Notes: generated by a model from the letters alone, not told the origin. A stretch of 64,000 nt of DNA from Hymenobacter negativus (GCF_017571495.1 NZ_JAGETZ010000004.1:372001-436000); one strand, 5' to 3'. Positions 1 through 7,707 are shown, numbered from the stretch's first letter. Numbers and translations: made by a program.

Positions 1-777
1 ATGCCATATGCTGCGGGCGGCGCGGTGGTGGGCCTGCTCATATTCGGGCTAATCGGCTGGGTATTGCCGGTGGGCAGCAAATCGCGGGTGGCATTTGAGC
101 GGGAGTATATCAAATTGCCCTATCGATTTCAGGGGCGCAACGTGCACATCAAGATTGGTCCGAAGAGTTACGTGTACATGGAAAGCTACACGAACACCAA
201 TAATATCGGCTATAAGTTTGCGCTGGAAACCATTGAGGGAACGGTACTGAAGCGCCGCATGACGGCCGATGTAATTAGCTGGGATTCGACTAAACATATG
301 TGGCATTTGTCGCCGCAATTGGTCCACACGTTTCGGGGTCCGCAGGATGAGTTTCTGCAAACCTTTCCCGCCCGCGATACCACACTGAACTTATATCCGA
401 AGGACTTTGCCAGCAATTATAAAGTAGCGGAAACCCTTACGTTGCCCGAGTTAAATGCATTTATCCGGACGAAGATTGAGCGCGGGGCAGATGACACACA
501 GATTTATTTGAGCGACAAATACGAACGGTATTCTTATCCGTTTGCCATCGTTGTGCTCACGTTGATTGGGGTTATTCTCAGTGCCCGGAAATCGCGGGCC
601 GGCGTGGGCGGGCAAATCGCGCTGGGGTTTGTGCTGGCATTTATTTTCATCATTTTCGTGATGCTGAGTCGCAACCTGGCCCAAGTGGGCAGTCTGTCGC
701 CGCTCATCGCGGCGTGGGTGCCGACCACCGTTTTTTCGGTAATCGGGCTGGCGTTGTATCGCTTCGTGCCGAAATAA
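1..777 (+). CDS. LptF/LptG family lipopolysaccharide export permease, C-terminal part (cut by window edge)
   Basis: The protein reads 258 residues to the stop. It looks like the C-terminal half of an LptF/LptG (YjgP/YjgQ) permease, the inner-membrane part of the LptBFG transporter that lifts LPS out of the inner membrane. Visible parts are one membrane segment near residues 5-25, a soluble beta-rich periplasmic section (about 30-170) and three closing membrane segments (about 180-255). The closing block LIGVILSARKSRAG, then LSRNLAQVG and IAAWVPTTVFSVIGL, matches the conserved end of this family. Family members are about 360 residues or more, so the first ATG in the window is probably internal and the true start lies upstream. 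The gene is followed 6 nt later by an exporter gene on the same strand. Which paralogue it is (F or G) cannot be decided. Confidence 0.8.
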   Translation: MPYAAGGAVVGLLIFGLIGWVLPVGSKSRVAFEREYIKLPYRFQGRNVHIKIGPKSYVYMESYTNTNNIGYKFALETIEGTVLKRRMTADVISWDSTKHMWHLSPQLVHTFRGPQDEFLQTFPARDTTLNLYPKDFASNYKVAETLTLPELNAFIRTKIERGADDTQIYLSDKYERYSYPFAIVVLTLIGVILSARKSRAGVGGQIALGFVLAFIFIIFVMLSRNLAQVGSLSPLIAAWVPTTVFSVIGLALYRFVPK

Positions 778-783
778 GCAGTT

Positions 784-1731
784 ATGCTCCGCGACTACCT
801 TAAGCTTCATTTCATTGTGCTCCTGTGGGGCTTCACGGCCATTCTGGGCAAGCTGCTGACGGTGCCGCCGGTGGAGCTCGTGTTTTGGCGCACGCTGTTG
901 GCCTCGGTAGGCTTGGTGGTGCTGATTGCAGCGCGGGGGCAGCAGTGGCGGGTTTCTGGGGGGCAGGCGGGGCGGCTGCTGGCGGTGGGCGCGCTGGTAG
1001 CGGCGCACTGGATTACCTTTTTCCTGGCGGCCCGGCTGTCGTCGGTGAGCGTGTGCCTGGCCGGGCTGGCCACGCTGGCTTTGTGGACCTCGTTGCTGGA
1101 GCCGCTGCTGCTGTGGCGGCGGGTGCGCGGCTACGAAGTGGGCTTGGGCCTGATAACAATGGTGGGCTTGTACCTGGTAAGCCAAGCTGAGCTGGACCAG
1201 CTGCTGGGCTTGGGCGTGGCAGTGCTATCGGCCGGGCTATCGGCGCTGTTCAGCGTCTTAAATTCGAAGCTGATTAAGACGCACCCACCGTTGCGGCTGA
1301 CGTTTTACGAGATGCTGGGCGCTTGTCTGAGCATTGCGCTGTTCTTTCCCATTTACAGCCGCTACTTCACGCAGGGCAAAGGCTTGCAGCTGGGCTGGCA
1401 CGGCTACGACTGGCTGTGGCTGGCCCTGCTGGCCGGTGTTTGCACAGTGTACGCCTTCTCTACGTCGGTGGAACTGATGAAGCGCCTCTCCCCTTTTGCC
1501 GTGAACCTGACCATCAACCTGGAGCCGGTGTATGGCATCAGCATGGCGGCGGCTATCTACTGGCTACACACGCAGGGCCTGCTTCACGCGCCGCAATTCA
1601 ATCAGGAACGGATGTCAACGGGATTCTACATTGGCACCCTACTCATTGTGCTCAGCGTGCTGATTCACCCCCTGGTGGCGCGGCTAATGAAAGACAAGCA
1701 GCCCGATTTAGAGCCAGTGATTCCGGTATAG
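784..1731 (+). CDS. EamA/DMT-superfamily transporter
   Basis: A 315-residue, very hydrophobic protein with about ten predicted membrane helices arranged as two EamA repeats (roughly 5-135 and 150-295). The N-terminus (KLHFIVLLWGFTAILGKLL) and the segment LTINLEPVYGISMAAAIYWL in the second repeat are typical of drug/metabolite transporters. It would move a small metabolite across the inner membrane; the substrate cannot be read from sequence. It starts 6 nt after the upstream permease stop and is probably cotranscribed with it. A compact hairpin follows the stop at 1740-1780. The tail ends in a short charged cytoplasmic stretch. Confidence 0.85.
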   Translation: MLRDYLKLHFIVLLWGFTAILGKLLTVPPVELVFWRTLLASVGLVVLIAARGQQWRVSGGQAGRLLAVGALVAAHWITFFLAARLSSVSVCLAGLATLALWTSLLEPLLLWRRVRGYEVGLGLITMVGLYLVSQAELDQLLGLGVAVLSAGLSALFSVLNSKLIKTHPPLRLTFYEMLGACLSIALFFPIYSRYFTQGKGLQLGWHGYDWLWLALLAGVCTVYAFSTSVELMKRLSPFAVNLTINLEPVYGISMAAAIYWLHTQGLLHAPQFNQERMSTGFYIGTLLIVLSVLIHPLVARLMKDKQPDLEPVIPV

Positions 1732-1739
1732 GGCCGCCT

Positions 1740-1780
1740 GGCCCGTGTACCCCGAATTTCCAATCCGAGGTACTAGGGCC
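1740..1780. repeat. Short hairpin copy of the GTACCCCGAATTTCC repeat family
   Basis: GGCCC (1740-1744) and GTACCCCG (1747-1754) pair with CGAGGTAC (1766-1773) and GGGCC (1776-1780), with one mismatch and a 2-nt internal loop. The sequence GTACCCCGAATTTCCAAT is shared with the larger elements at 9303-9393 and 63329-63428. It sits 8 nt after the EamA stop, between convergent genes. No U-run follows, so simple intrinsic termination is uncertain. Confidence 0.65.
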
Positions 1781-1789
1781 ACAACTTCC

Positions 1790-2611
1790 TTACAACACGC
1801 CCTGCCACACGGTATATTCTGCTGGCCACGCTAGCGTTGGTGGCTGCTCATTTTCCCACAAGCCGTACACGGCCGAGCCGGAGCCCGACATGCTGGCATA
1901 TGTTGCCCCAGCGGCGTAAAACTGCTGTTTGATTTCGGCCAGAACCGGGTGCGCAGGCGTGAGGGCCGTTTCAAAGTCGTTGCTAACGGTGTTGCGCCAC
2001 ATGCTCATGGGCTGCACTAAGGCCTCGCGCAATGGGTGCTCCGGCAGCTGTGGTGTGATGCGGGCGTAGGCTTCGCCCGTGCTGATGTGTAGATTGGGAT
2101 ATACTACCACGCAGCTGGTACCGGCCAGACGCAGGCTGATTTCTTCGAATACATCGCCGCGCTCCACGGCCAGTACGGGCTGGTTGCGAATGAAAAAGGC
2201 GCAGTCGGAGCCCAGATAGCGGGCGTAACTCTCCAATGCTTCGACGGAAAGATTCAGACCGAACAGCTCATTGGTGGCCTTCAATGCAAACGCGGCGTCG
2301 GCCGAGCCGCCGCCCAGGCCCGCGCCGATAGGCACGATTTTGTGCAGGTAGATTTGAGCCGGTGGCAGCTGCGGAAAATCGGCTTGCAACAACTCGTAGG
2401 CGCGGAGGCAAAGGTTCGTGGCAGGCTCGCCGGGGATGGGGCGGCCGGTGAGGGTGAGGCTGGTGGCCTGGCCGGCGGGGGCAGGCAGGATTTCCAGGGC
2501 ATCGGTCCAGGGCAGGGGCAGAAATACCGATTCGAGGGTGTGGAAGCCATCAGGACGACGCTGGGTAACGTAGAGGCCAAGGTTGAGCTTGGCGTTGGGG
2601 AAGACGAGCAT
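1790..2611 (-). CDS. ispE: 4-diphosphocytidyl-2-C-methyl-D-erythritol kinase
   Basis: A GHMP-family kinase of 273 residues that phosphorylates CDP-methylerythritol in the non-mevalonate isoprenoid pathway, in the cytosol. PNAKLNLGL at residues 5-13 holds the substrate-side lysine, and the glycine-rich ATP loop PIGAGLGGGSADAAF lies at 94-108. A DCAFF motif follows near residue 150 and SGSGSAVYGL near the C-terminus. The start at 2611 (MLVFPNAK) is chosen because the family begins a few residues before the PNAKLN motif; an upstream in-frame ATG at 2683 would add 24 unsupported residues. The gene converges on the EamA gene and diverges from the sugar transferase. Confidence 0.93.
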   Translation of the reverse strand: MLVFPNAKLNLGLYVTQRRPDGFHTLESVFLPLPWTDALEILPAPAGQATSLTLTGRPIPGEPATNLCLRAYELLQADFPQLPPAQIYLHKIVPIGAGLGGGSADAAFALKATNELFGLNLSVEALESYARYLGSDCAFFIRNQPVLAVERGDVFEEISLRLAGTSCVVVYPNLHISTGEAYARITPQLPEHPLREALVQPMSMWRNTVSNDFETALTPAHPVLAEIKQQFYAAGATYASMSGSGSAVYGLWENEQPPTLAWPAEYTVWQGVL

Positions 2612-2623
2612 GGGCGCTTCGCT

Positions 2624-2662
2624 TAATAAGGAATGAATAATCGGGAATGAAGAATGCTTATG
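2624..2662. repeat. GAATGAA heptad-like repeat remnant
   Basis: The ispE/sugar-transferase gap contains GGAATGAATAATCGGGAATGA-type repeats, the same low-complexity unit seen at 4084-4200. It is a short intergenic repeat with no coding sign. Confidence 0.4.
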
Positions 2663-2732
2663 GGTAAGCGCCTTCGACACCACGGCTGCTGGGCCGTACG
2701 AGCCATAAAAGTACCGTCAATCTGGGAGCGGC

Positions 2733-2740
2733 TACTTTTG
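2733..2740 (+). promoter_or_regulatory. Putative -7 promoter box TACTTTTG, 3 nt before the ATG
   Basis: An exact match to the Bacteroidota -7 consensus TAnnTTTG. Transcription would start at or next to the ATG at 2744, giving a leaderless mRNA. No clear TTG -33 element is visible. Confidence 0.5.
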
Positions 2741-2743
2741 TGC

Positions 2744-3391
2744 ATGCCCGCGGCAATTCCTCATTCTTTTTACGTTCGCCGAGGCAAGCGCCTGCTGGAT
2801 GTGGCTTTGGCGCTGCCGCTGCTGCTGCTCACATTGCCGCTGCTGCTGGGCGTAGCGGGGCTGGCGGCATTCCAAAATCGGGGGCGCTGGCTGTTTCGGC
2901 AGGTGCGGCCGGGCTGGCAGGGACGGTTGTTCACGCTCTATAAGATTCAGACCATGACTTCGGCGCACGATGCTAACGGCCAGCTCCTGCCCGATGCCGA
3001 GCGCCTGCCACGGCTGGGCCGCTGGCTGCGCGCTACCTCGCTAGATGAGCTGCCCCAGCTCTGGAACATCGTGCGCGGCGACCTCAGCTTGGTGGGGCCG
3101 CGCCCGCTGCTGCCAGAGTACCTGCCGCTGTACTCGCCCGTGCAGGCGCGCCGCCATGAGGTACGCCCCGGCCTCACGGGCTGGGCGCAGGTGAATGGTC
3201 GCAACGCCATTAGCTGGGAAGAGAAATTCACCTATGACGTATGGTACGTCGATAATCTGTCGTTTGGGCTGGACCTGACCATTTTGTGGCGCACGGCCGG
3301 CCGGGTGCTGCGTGGCAGCGGGGTTAGCACGCCCGGCCAGGCCACCACCACGGCATTCCAGGGCAGTCCTCCGCCCGCCGTTTCCTCGTAG
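2744..3391 (+). CDS. Bacterial sugar transferase (undecaprenyl-phosphate sugar-1-phosphate transferase, PglC/WcaJ-type)
   Basis: A 215-residue monotopic phosphoglycosyl transferase. A hydrophobic N-terminal helix (residues about 17-42) follows the RGKRLLD motif. The catalytic Asp-Glu pair is in SLDELPQLWNIV (101-105), followed by GDLSLVGPRPLLPEYLPLY and RPGLTGWAQVNGRN, all diagnostic. It would attach the first sugar phosphate to undecaprenyl phosphate at the inner membrane, starting a surface glycan or glycoprotein oligosaccharide. The start at 2744 leaves the normal family N-terminus; an earlier in-frame ATG at 2654 would add 30 residues unlike the family. It is followed 11 nt later by a PglD-like acetyltransferase, so it probably heads a small operon. 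Confidence 0.92.
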   Translation: MPAAIPHSFYVRRGKRLLDVALALPLLLLTLPLLLGVAGLAAFQNRGRWLFRQVRPGWQGRLFTLYKIQTMTSAHDANGQLLPDAERLPRLGRWLRATSLDELPQLWNIVRGDLSLVGPRPLLPEYLPLYSPVQARRHEVRPGLTGWAQVNGRNAISWEEKFTYDVWYVDNLSFGLDLTILWRTAGRVLRGSGVSTPGQATTTAFQGSPPPAVSS

Positions 3392-3402
3392 CTTTCACAC
3401 TT

Positions 3403-4104
3403 ATGACCCAACTTTTCTTTTCTGATTACGAAATCGAAGCCGCCGAAACCCTGGTGCCGCTGGTGATTTTTGGGGCCGGCGGCCTGGGCCGGGAAGTGCT
3501 GCTGCTGCTCCAGCAAATCAACGCCAACCGCCCCACCTGGGATGTGCGCGGCTTCTACGACGACCAGGCCCCGGCCTCCCCTGCTGTGGCTGGCCTCCCC
3601 TACCTCGGCACCAGCGCCGACCTCAACGCCCACCCCGAGCCGCTGGCGGTGGCCCTGGCTGTGGGCAGCCCCGCCGGCCGCGCCGCCGTGGCGGGACGGC
3701 TTACATCAGCTCAACTCAGCTTTCCCAGCCTCGTGCATCCGCGGGTGGCACTGGCCCGCCAGCACCGCATTGCGCTGGGCGAGGGCTGCATCATCCAGCA
3801 GGGCTGCATCCTTACCTGCGACATTACCCTGGGCCGCTTCGTGCTGCTCAATCTGGGTTGCACAGTGGGCCACGATGCCGTGCTGGCCGACTTCTGCTCC
3901 CTTATGCCCCATGCCAACGTGAGCGGTACGGCGCGACTGGAAACCGGCGTGTACCTGGGCACCAGCGCCACTATTATCCAGGGCGTCAGCATTGGGGCGC
4001 ATGCTATTGTGGGTGCCGGGGCGGTGGTGGTCCGCGACCTGCCGGCGAATGTGACCGCCGTGGGCGTACCGGCGAAGGAGTTAAGAGTGAGGAATGCAGA
4101 ATGA
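3403..4104 (+). CDS. PglD/NeuD-like sugar O/N-acetyltransferase (left-handed beta helix)
   Basis: A 233-residue two-domain enzyme. The N-terminal Rossmann-like domain carries VIFGAGGLGREV (21-32) and binds the nucleotide sugar. The C-terminal half is a hexapeptide-repeat beta helix (about 115-230) that binds acetyl-CoA, with the probable catalytic base H157 in CTVGHDAVLADF and the closing VRDLPANVTAVGVPAKE. Lying between a sugar transferase and a DegT aminotransferase, it probably N-acetylates an amino sugar (as in bacillosamine synthesis). The last residues and stop are encoded inside a GAATGAA-type intergenic repeat, so the C-terminal tail VRNAE is probably not native to the enzyme. Confidence 0.88.
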   Translation: MTQLFFSDYEIEAAETLVPLVIFGAGGLGREVLLLLQQINANRPTWDVRGFYDDQAPASPAVAGLPYLGTSADLNAHPEPLAVALAVGSPAGRAAVAGRLTSAQLSFPSLVHPRVALARQHRIALGEGCIIQQGCILTCDITLGRFVLLNLGCTVGHDAVLADFCSLMPHANVSGTARLETGVYLGTSATIIQGVSIGAHAIVGAGAVVVRDLPANVTAVGVPAKELRVRNAE

Positions 4105-4200
4105 AGAATTCGCAACTGTCAATTCCTCCTTATTCACTATGTAGGCAAGGAATGAAGAATTTTCAACGGCTCATTCTTCGTTTCTCATTCTTCATTCCTC
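4084..4200. repeat. GAATGAA-type low-complexity repeat with inverted ends
   Basis: GAGGAATG with AGAATGAAG (from about 4091) is mirrored by CATTCTTCATTCCTC (ending near 4200), and further copies (GGAATGAAGAAT near 4149, CTCATTCTTC near 4172) lie between. The left end overlaps the end of the acetyltransferase gene. It resembles the short tandem repeats common in Bacteroidota and cyanobacterial spacers. Confidence 0.55.
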
Positions 4201-4215
4201 ATCAAGCGAAGCGTC

Positions 4216-5358
4216 ATGCGTAGCCAGGATTACGACCGTCTCTACCTATCTCCGCCCCACCTGGGGCGGCACGAGTTGAACTATGTGCACAAGGCCATTG
4301 AGGACAATTGGGTGGCCCCGGCCGGCCCCAACATCACGGGCTTTGAGGCGGACATCTGCGCGGCGGCGGGGGTAGCGCACTGCGTGGCACTGAGCTCGGG
4401 CACAGCAGCTATTCATCTGGGCTTGATTTTGCTGGGCGTGGGGCCCGGCGATGAAGTGCTATGCCCTTCGTTCACGTTTGTGGCCACAGCCAATCCCATT
4501 GTGTACCTGGGGGCCACGCCGGTGTTCCTCGACAGTGAGCCCGACACCTGGAACCTCTGCCCGGTGCGCTTACGTGAGGCCATTCTGGACCGCATCAGCA
4601 AAGGCCGGAAGCCCAAGGTCCTCATCCTGGTGCACCTGTATGGCATGCCCACCAAGCTGACCGAGCTGTTGGCCATCGCGCAGGAATTTGACATTCCCGT
4701 TTTGGAAGATGCCGCCGAGGCGCTGGGGGCTCGTTTCAACAACCAGCCGCTGGGTAGCTTCGGACGGGTGGGCGTGTTTTCCTTCAATGGCAACAAGATT
4801 CTGACGACCAGCGGCGGCGGTGCCTTGGTGACCAATGATGCCGCTCTGGCCCAGCAGGCACGGTTTCTGGCTACGCAAGCCAAAGACGATGCCCCCTACT
4901 ACCAGCACTCGCAGGTGGGCTACAACTACCGGCTGAGCAACATCCTGGCTGGCATCGGACGCGGCCAGATGGAACTGCTGGACGAGCGAGTGAAGCGCCG
5001 CCGCGAAATCTTTGCCTGGTACCGCGAGCACCTAGCGGGCCTGCCCGGCCTTACCGTGGCCCTGCACCCCGAGCCCGCCGGCAGCCGCGCCAACCGCTGG
5101 CTCACCACCATTCTGCTCGACCCGCAGGAGAGTGCCGCCACACCCGAAACCCTGCGCCTGCACCTCGAAACGCGCAACATCGAGAGCCGCCCGCTGTGGA
5201 AGCCCCTGCACCTGCAGCCGCTATTTGCCGCCGCGCCCATGTATGGCGGAGCGGTATGCGCCGACTTATTTGCCCGAGGCCTGTGCCTACCCAGCGGCAC
5301 AGCCATGGGCGACAACGAATTGCGCCGGGTGAAAGAGGCATTGGCCGAAACGCTCTAG
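4216..5358 (+). CDS. DegT/DnrJ/EryC1/StrS-family sugar aminotransferase
   Basis: A 380-residue PLP-dependent aminotransferase of the kind that converts a 4-keto nucleotide sugar to the amino sugar. ALSSGTAAIHLGL (about 55-68) is the phosphate-binding part, VLEDAAEALGARF holds the PLP-pyridine aspartate, and SFNGNKILTTSGGG carries the Schiff-base lysine K194. NYRLSNILAGIGRGQMELLD and the C-terminal ARGLCLPSGTAMGD are also typical. Together with the two upstream genes it makes a PglC/PglD/PglE-like set; the matching dehydratase (PglF type) is not in this window. The start at 4216 (MRSQDYDRLYLSPPHLGRHEL) fits the family. It probably belongs to the same operon despite the 111-nt repeat-filled gap. 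Confidence 0.92.
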   Translation: MRSQDYDRLYLSPPHLGRHELNYVHKAIEDNWVAPAGPNITGFEADICAAAGVAHCVALSSGTAAIHLGLILLGVGPGDEVLCPSFTFVATANPIVYLGATPVFLDSEPDTWNLCPVRLREAILDRISKGRKPKVLILVHLYGMPTKLTELLAIAQEFDIPVLEDAAEALGARFNNQPLGSFGRVGVFSFNGNKILTTSGGGALVTNDAALAQQARFLATQAKDDAPYYQHSQVGYNYRLSNILAGIGRGQMELLDERVKRRREIFAWYREHLAGLPGLTVALHPEPAGSRANRWLTTILLDPQESAATPETLRLHLETRNIESRPLWKPLHLQPLFAAAPMYGGAVCADLFARGLCLPSGTAMGDNELRRVKEALAETL

Positions 5359-5417
5359 GCAGTCAGCGCGCCATATTATGGCTTGGTAACGCTTGGGTTA
5401 AGGTTGCTTAAACTGCA

Positions 5418-5447
5418 TTGTGGCCCTTACGCCCAGCAGTAGCTTTG
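5418..5447 (+). promoter_or_regulatory. Strong Bacteroidota-type promoter: TTG-N19-TAGCTTTG
   Basis: TTG at 5418-5420, exactly 19 nt, then TAGCTTTG at 5440-5447. Geometry is identical to the tRNA-Gln promoter at 20158-20187. Transcription should start near 5453. No credible protein gene follows on this strand before the terminator at 5584-5623. Confidence 0.65.
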
Positions 5448-5452
5448 TGCCG

Positions 5453-5625
5453 AAGAGGAAAAAAAGCCTTGCCAATTACAGTCTGTGGGTGGGCCAGGCA
5501 GGGCCCGATTTCTACCGTATGCCTATGCAATATTCACTGGATTCTGGTAGGAAGTGTATCATATTATAAGTGTATCATTATAAACAGAAACAGCCCCAAC
5601 CTGCAAGTTGGGGCTGTTTCTGTAA
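5453..5625 (+). ncRNA. Candidate small RNA (orphan transcription unit, about 170 nt)
   Basis: This stretch lies between a near-consensus promoter (5418-5447) and a perfect 17-bp terminator stem (5584-5623). It holds no recognisable protein: the only ATG-led reading frame inside is a 16-codon one at 5519-5569 with no strong support. Visible features are an A-rich start (GAGGAAAAAAAGCC), a small GGGCC/GGCCC hairpin near 5490-5506, CTACC/GGTAG complementary segments (about 5513 and 5545), and a direct repeat GTGTATCATATTATAA / GTGTATCATTATAA (5554-5583). I do not recognise 6S, SRP, tmRNA or RNase P signatures. Inference only. Confidence 0.4.
5584..5623. terminator. Perfect 17-bp terminator hairpin (bidirectional)
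   Basis: ACAGAAACAGCCCCAAC (5584-5600) and GTTGGGGCTGTTTCTGT (5607-5623) are exact reverse complements around a 6-nt loop. It serves the minus-strand gene ending at 5670 and the plus-strand orphan unit. The upstream DegT gene ends over 200 nt before it. Confidence 0.85.
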
Positions 5626-5669
5626 TAGGCAACTGGCAGACTTGGCACGGTGCCAACGCCTGAAAATAT

Positions 5670-6296
5670 TTACTCCGCCGGAGCGGCTTCTGGCTCGGCG
5701 GGGGCTGGGGTGGTGGGCTTGGCCGGGGCACGTTTGGTGGCTACCGAGCGGCGGGCTGGGGCAGCCGTAGCGCGGGGGGCAGTGGTGGAGCGGGCCGCCT
5801 TGGCAGCCGGCGCTGGGGCTACCTCAGGAGCAGGGGTTTCTTTGGGAGCCTGCTTGGTTTCTTTAGTGGTTTGCTTGGCTTGATGCTTGGCTTCTTTGGC
5901 AGCCTGCTTGGCGTCCTTGGCGGTTTGCTTGGCCTGCTTGCGACGCTGCTTTACCACTTCGGCGGCCAGACGCTTCATAGCTTTGGTTATGCCTTTGGGA
6001 GCTTTGGCATCCGAGGCATCGGTGGTGGGCTCCAGGTAGGGCTGGAGGGCGGTAGCCAACTCGCCAGACAGGGCTTTGCGGGCCCGCTTGGCGGTGAGGG
6101 GCGTAGGAACTGAGGCCGCTTTGGCTTGCTTGGCCTGTTGTTTGGCGTGCTTGCTCTGCTGCTTGGTGAGCTGTTTGGCCAGCTGGCGCAAGGTTTTGGC
6201 TACGGCTTTAGAGGGCTGCTCGGCGGCATCGCTGCCAAGGTGGGGTGCCACGGCTTCGGCCAACTGGCCGGCCAGGATTTTTGGGGAGGTGCTCAT
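5670..6296 (-). CDS. Ala/Lys-rich basic protein, histone H1-like tail
   Basis: A 208-residue protein of unknown family, dominated by Ala, Lys, Gln, Thr and Pro. Residues 1-45 (LAGQLAEAVAPHLG) and about 75-92 (LSGELATALQPYLEP) look like two copies of a short helical unit, each followed by a Lys/Gln/Ala-rich coil (QSKHAKQQAKQAK; KQAKQTAKDAKQAAKEAK). The C-terminal third is Pro/Ala/Lys/Arg-rich, like H1 tails and AlgP-type proteins. A nucleic-acid-binding or nucleoid role is likely but not shown. No signal peptide or membrane segment. It shares its terminator with the orphan transcription unit at 5418-5623. A second basic protein lies at 26637. Confidence 0.75.
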   Translation of the reverse strand: MSTSPKILAGQLAEAVAPHLGSDAAEQPSKAVAKTLRQLAKQLTKQQSKHAKQQAKQAKAASVPTPLTAKRARKALSGELATALQPYLEPTTDASDAKAPKGITKAMKRLAAEVVKQRRKQAKQTAKDAKQAAKEAKHQAKQTTKETKQAPKETPAPEVAPAPAAKAARSTTAPRATAAPARRSVATKRAPAKPTTPAPAEPEAAPAE

Positions 6297-6664
6297 AAAA
6301 AGAAATTTGGGGAGGGCCCCACCACGCGGCAGGCCCAGTGAGAGAAGTAGCGTAGCAACACCGAGGCCTGGACCACTCCAACCGTCAGGGCCAGAAAGCC
6401 ACTCACATTTAGGGTATCACAGCCAGGCAATTCGAAGAATGCGATGGGCCAAAATTACGAAATCATTACCCGCAAGCTCGACCAAAAGCATTTTTCCAAT
6501 GTTATGTTTTACGGCAGCGGCTGAGCGCCCAGCCGTCTACGCTCCCCATTTCCCTCGCCACATTTCCATAAAAGGCCGCACCAGGCAATTGCGAGCTTAT
6601 ATTAGAGCGGCCGCATAATCATGGTCGTATTACCAAGTGGCTTTCACCTTGTCAGGCATACCCC
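6297..6664. other. Divergent intergenic region (368 bp)
   Basis: No gene seen. It separates two divergent genes. The only signal I can point to is a TAATTTTG box on the minus strand (6450-6457). The rest is mixed-composition sequence without clear repeats. Confidence 0.6.
6450..6457 (-). promoter_or_regulatory. Putative -7 box TAATTTTG for the basic protein
   Basis: Minus-strand CGTAATTTTGGCC matches TAnnTTTG and closely resembles the atpD promoter box. No TTG is found at 19-20 nt. The leader to the ATG at 6296 would be about 145 nt. Confidence 0.4.
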
Positions 6665-7450
6665 ATGGCAACCCCTTACGCACCCAAACAGCTAACCACG
6701 CACGGGCAAACCGTCGCACTCGGCAACCTAGAACTATACTACGAGGAGTACGGAGTCGGAAAACCGTTGGTACTCCTGCATGGATTCGGCGGTTGTACCC
6801 AGAATTGGCGGCCCTTTATCCCCGAGCTTGCCGAACGCCACCGCCTGCTCGTCGTGGATTTGCGCGGCCATGGATACTCCACTAATCCCGAGCACACGTT
6901 CACCCATCGGGACGCGGCCCAAGATGTGTTCCGGTTACTTGACCACCTGGGAATAGAACGCTGCTCAGCAATGGGCATGAGTTCGGGTGGCATGACGCTG
7001 CTGCACATGGCCACGAGTCAACCTACGCGCATCGACACCATGGTGTTAATCAGTGCCACCACTCATTTTCCGGCGCAGGCGCGGGCCATCATGCGCGCAG
7101 CGTCGTTTCGCACCATGCCCCCACCCGTTCAGGAAATGTATCGGGAGTGCGCTAAACGCGGAGACGAACAAATTCAGGAACTTCTGTTGCAGTTCAATAC
7201 GCTGGCCGATAACTACGACGATATGGATTTCACGCAGGAGCATTTAGGGGCCATTACCGCACGCACGCTAGTGGCGCACGGGGACCGTGACCGCTTTTTT
7301 CCGGTGGATATTCCCGTAACCATCTACCGTTCCATACGCAATGCTGCGCTATGGATTATCCCGGGCGGGGACCATGTTCCCGTTTACGAGGCCACGGTTC
7401 CTTTTATGGCAACCGCGCTGCAATTTCTTGCGGGCTCCAACCGCCTGTAA
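6665..7450 (+). CDS. Alpha/beta hydrolase
   Basis: A 261-residue alpha/beta-hydrolase-fold protein. The oxyanion-hole motif LLHGFGG lies near residue 38, the nucleophile elbow GMSSGG places the serine at S106, the acid is in AHGDRDRFFPVD (near 200) and the catalytic histidine in GGDHVPVY (near 238). FHPGPNP-like and cap features are not specific enough to name a substrate; esterase, lactonase or haloperoxidase-like activity are all possible. No signal peptide, so probably cytosolic. It stands alone, divergent from the basic protein gene. Confidence 0.85.
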   Translation: MATPYAPKQLTTHGQTVALGNLELYYEEYGVGKPLVLLHGFGGCTQNWRPFIPELAERHRLLVVDLRGHGYSTNPEHTFTHRDAAQDVFRLLDHLGIERCSAMGMSSGGMTLLHMATSQPTRIDTMVLISATTHFPAQARAIMRAASFRTMPPPVQEMYRECAKRGDEQIQELLLQFNTLADNYDDMDFTQEHLGAITARTLVAHGDRDRFFPVDIPVTIYRSIRNAALWIIPGGDHVPVYEATVPFMATALQFLAGSNRL

Positions 7451-7572
7451 CAAGTAGAAAGCCCTTTTAGGGACCTCCTGTTTGGCAGCGCCGGTGGTGG
7501 CCAGACCACCCGGTCAGCGGCTACTATGCGACAGCTCCACGTCAATAGAAACGGAGTTCGTCAAGGGGGCAC

Positions 7573-7661
7573 CTGTCATCCTGAGCAAGGCGAAACACAT
7601 TCTTATTACTGAACAAATATTTCTAACCAGATAAGAATCTTCGTTTCACTCAAGATGGCAG
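7573..7661. repeat. Dispersed palindromic repeat of the TGTCATCCTGAGC type
   Basis: CTGTCATCCTGAGC...ATTCTTAT (7573-7606) is mirrored, with mismatches, by ATAAGAATCTTCG...GATGGCAG (7631-7661). The core resembles a repeat (TGTCATCCTGAGC-GAAGGATCTTA) widespread in many bacterial genomes. It lies between convergent genes (hydrolase, membrane protein). Confidence 0.6.
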
Positions 7662-7707
7662 ACGAGTCAAAAAATTAGTCCTCAACCTAAGACGCGCTTC
7701 AAAATCT

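Noticed and set aside
5519-5569. A 16-codon peptide gene inside the candidate small RNA
   Set aside because: Too short to support, no ribosome-binding sign and no distinctive composition; kept only as a remark.
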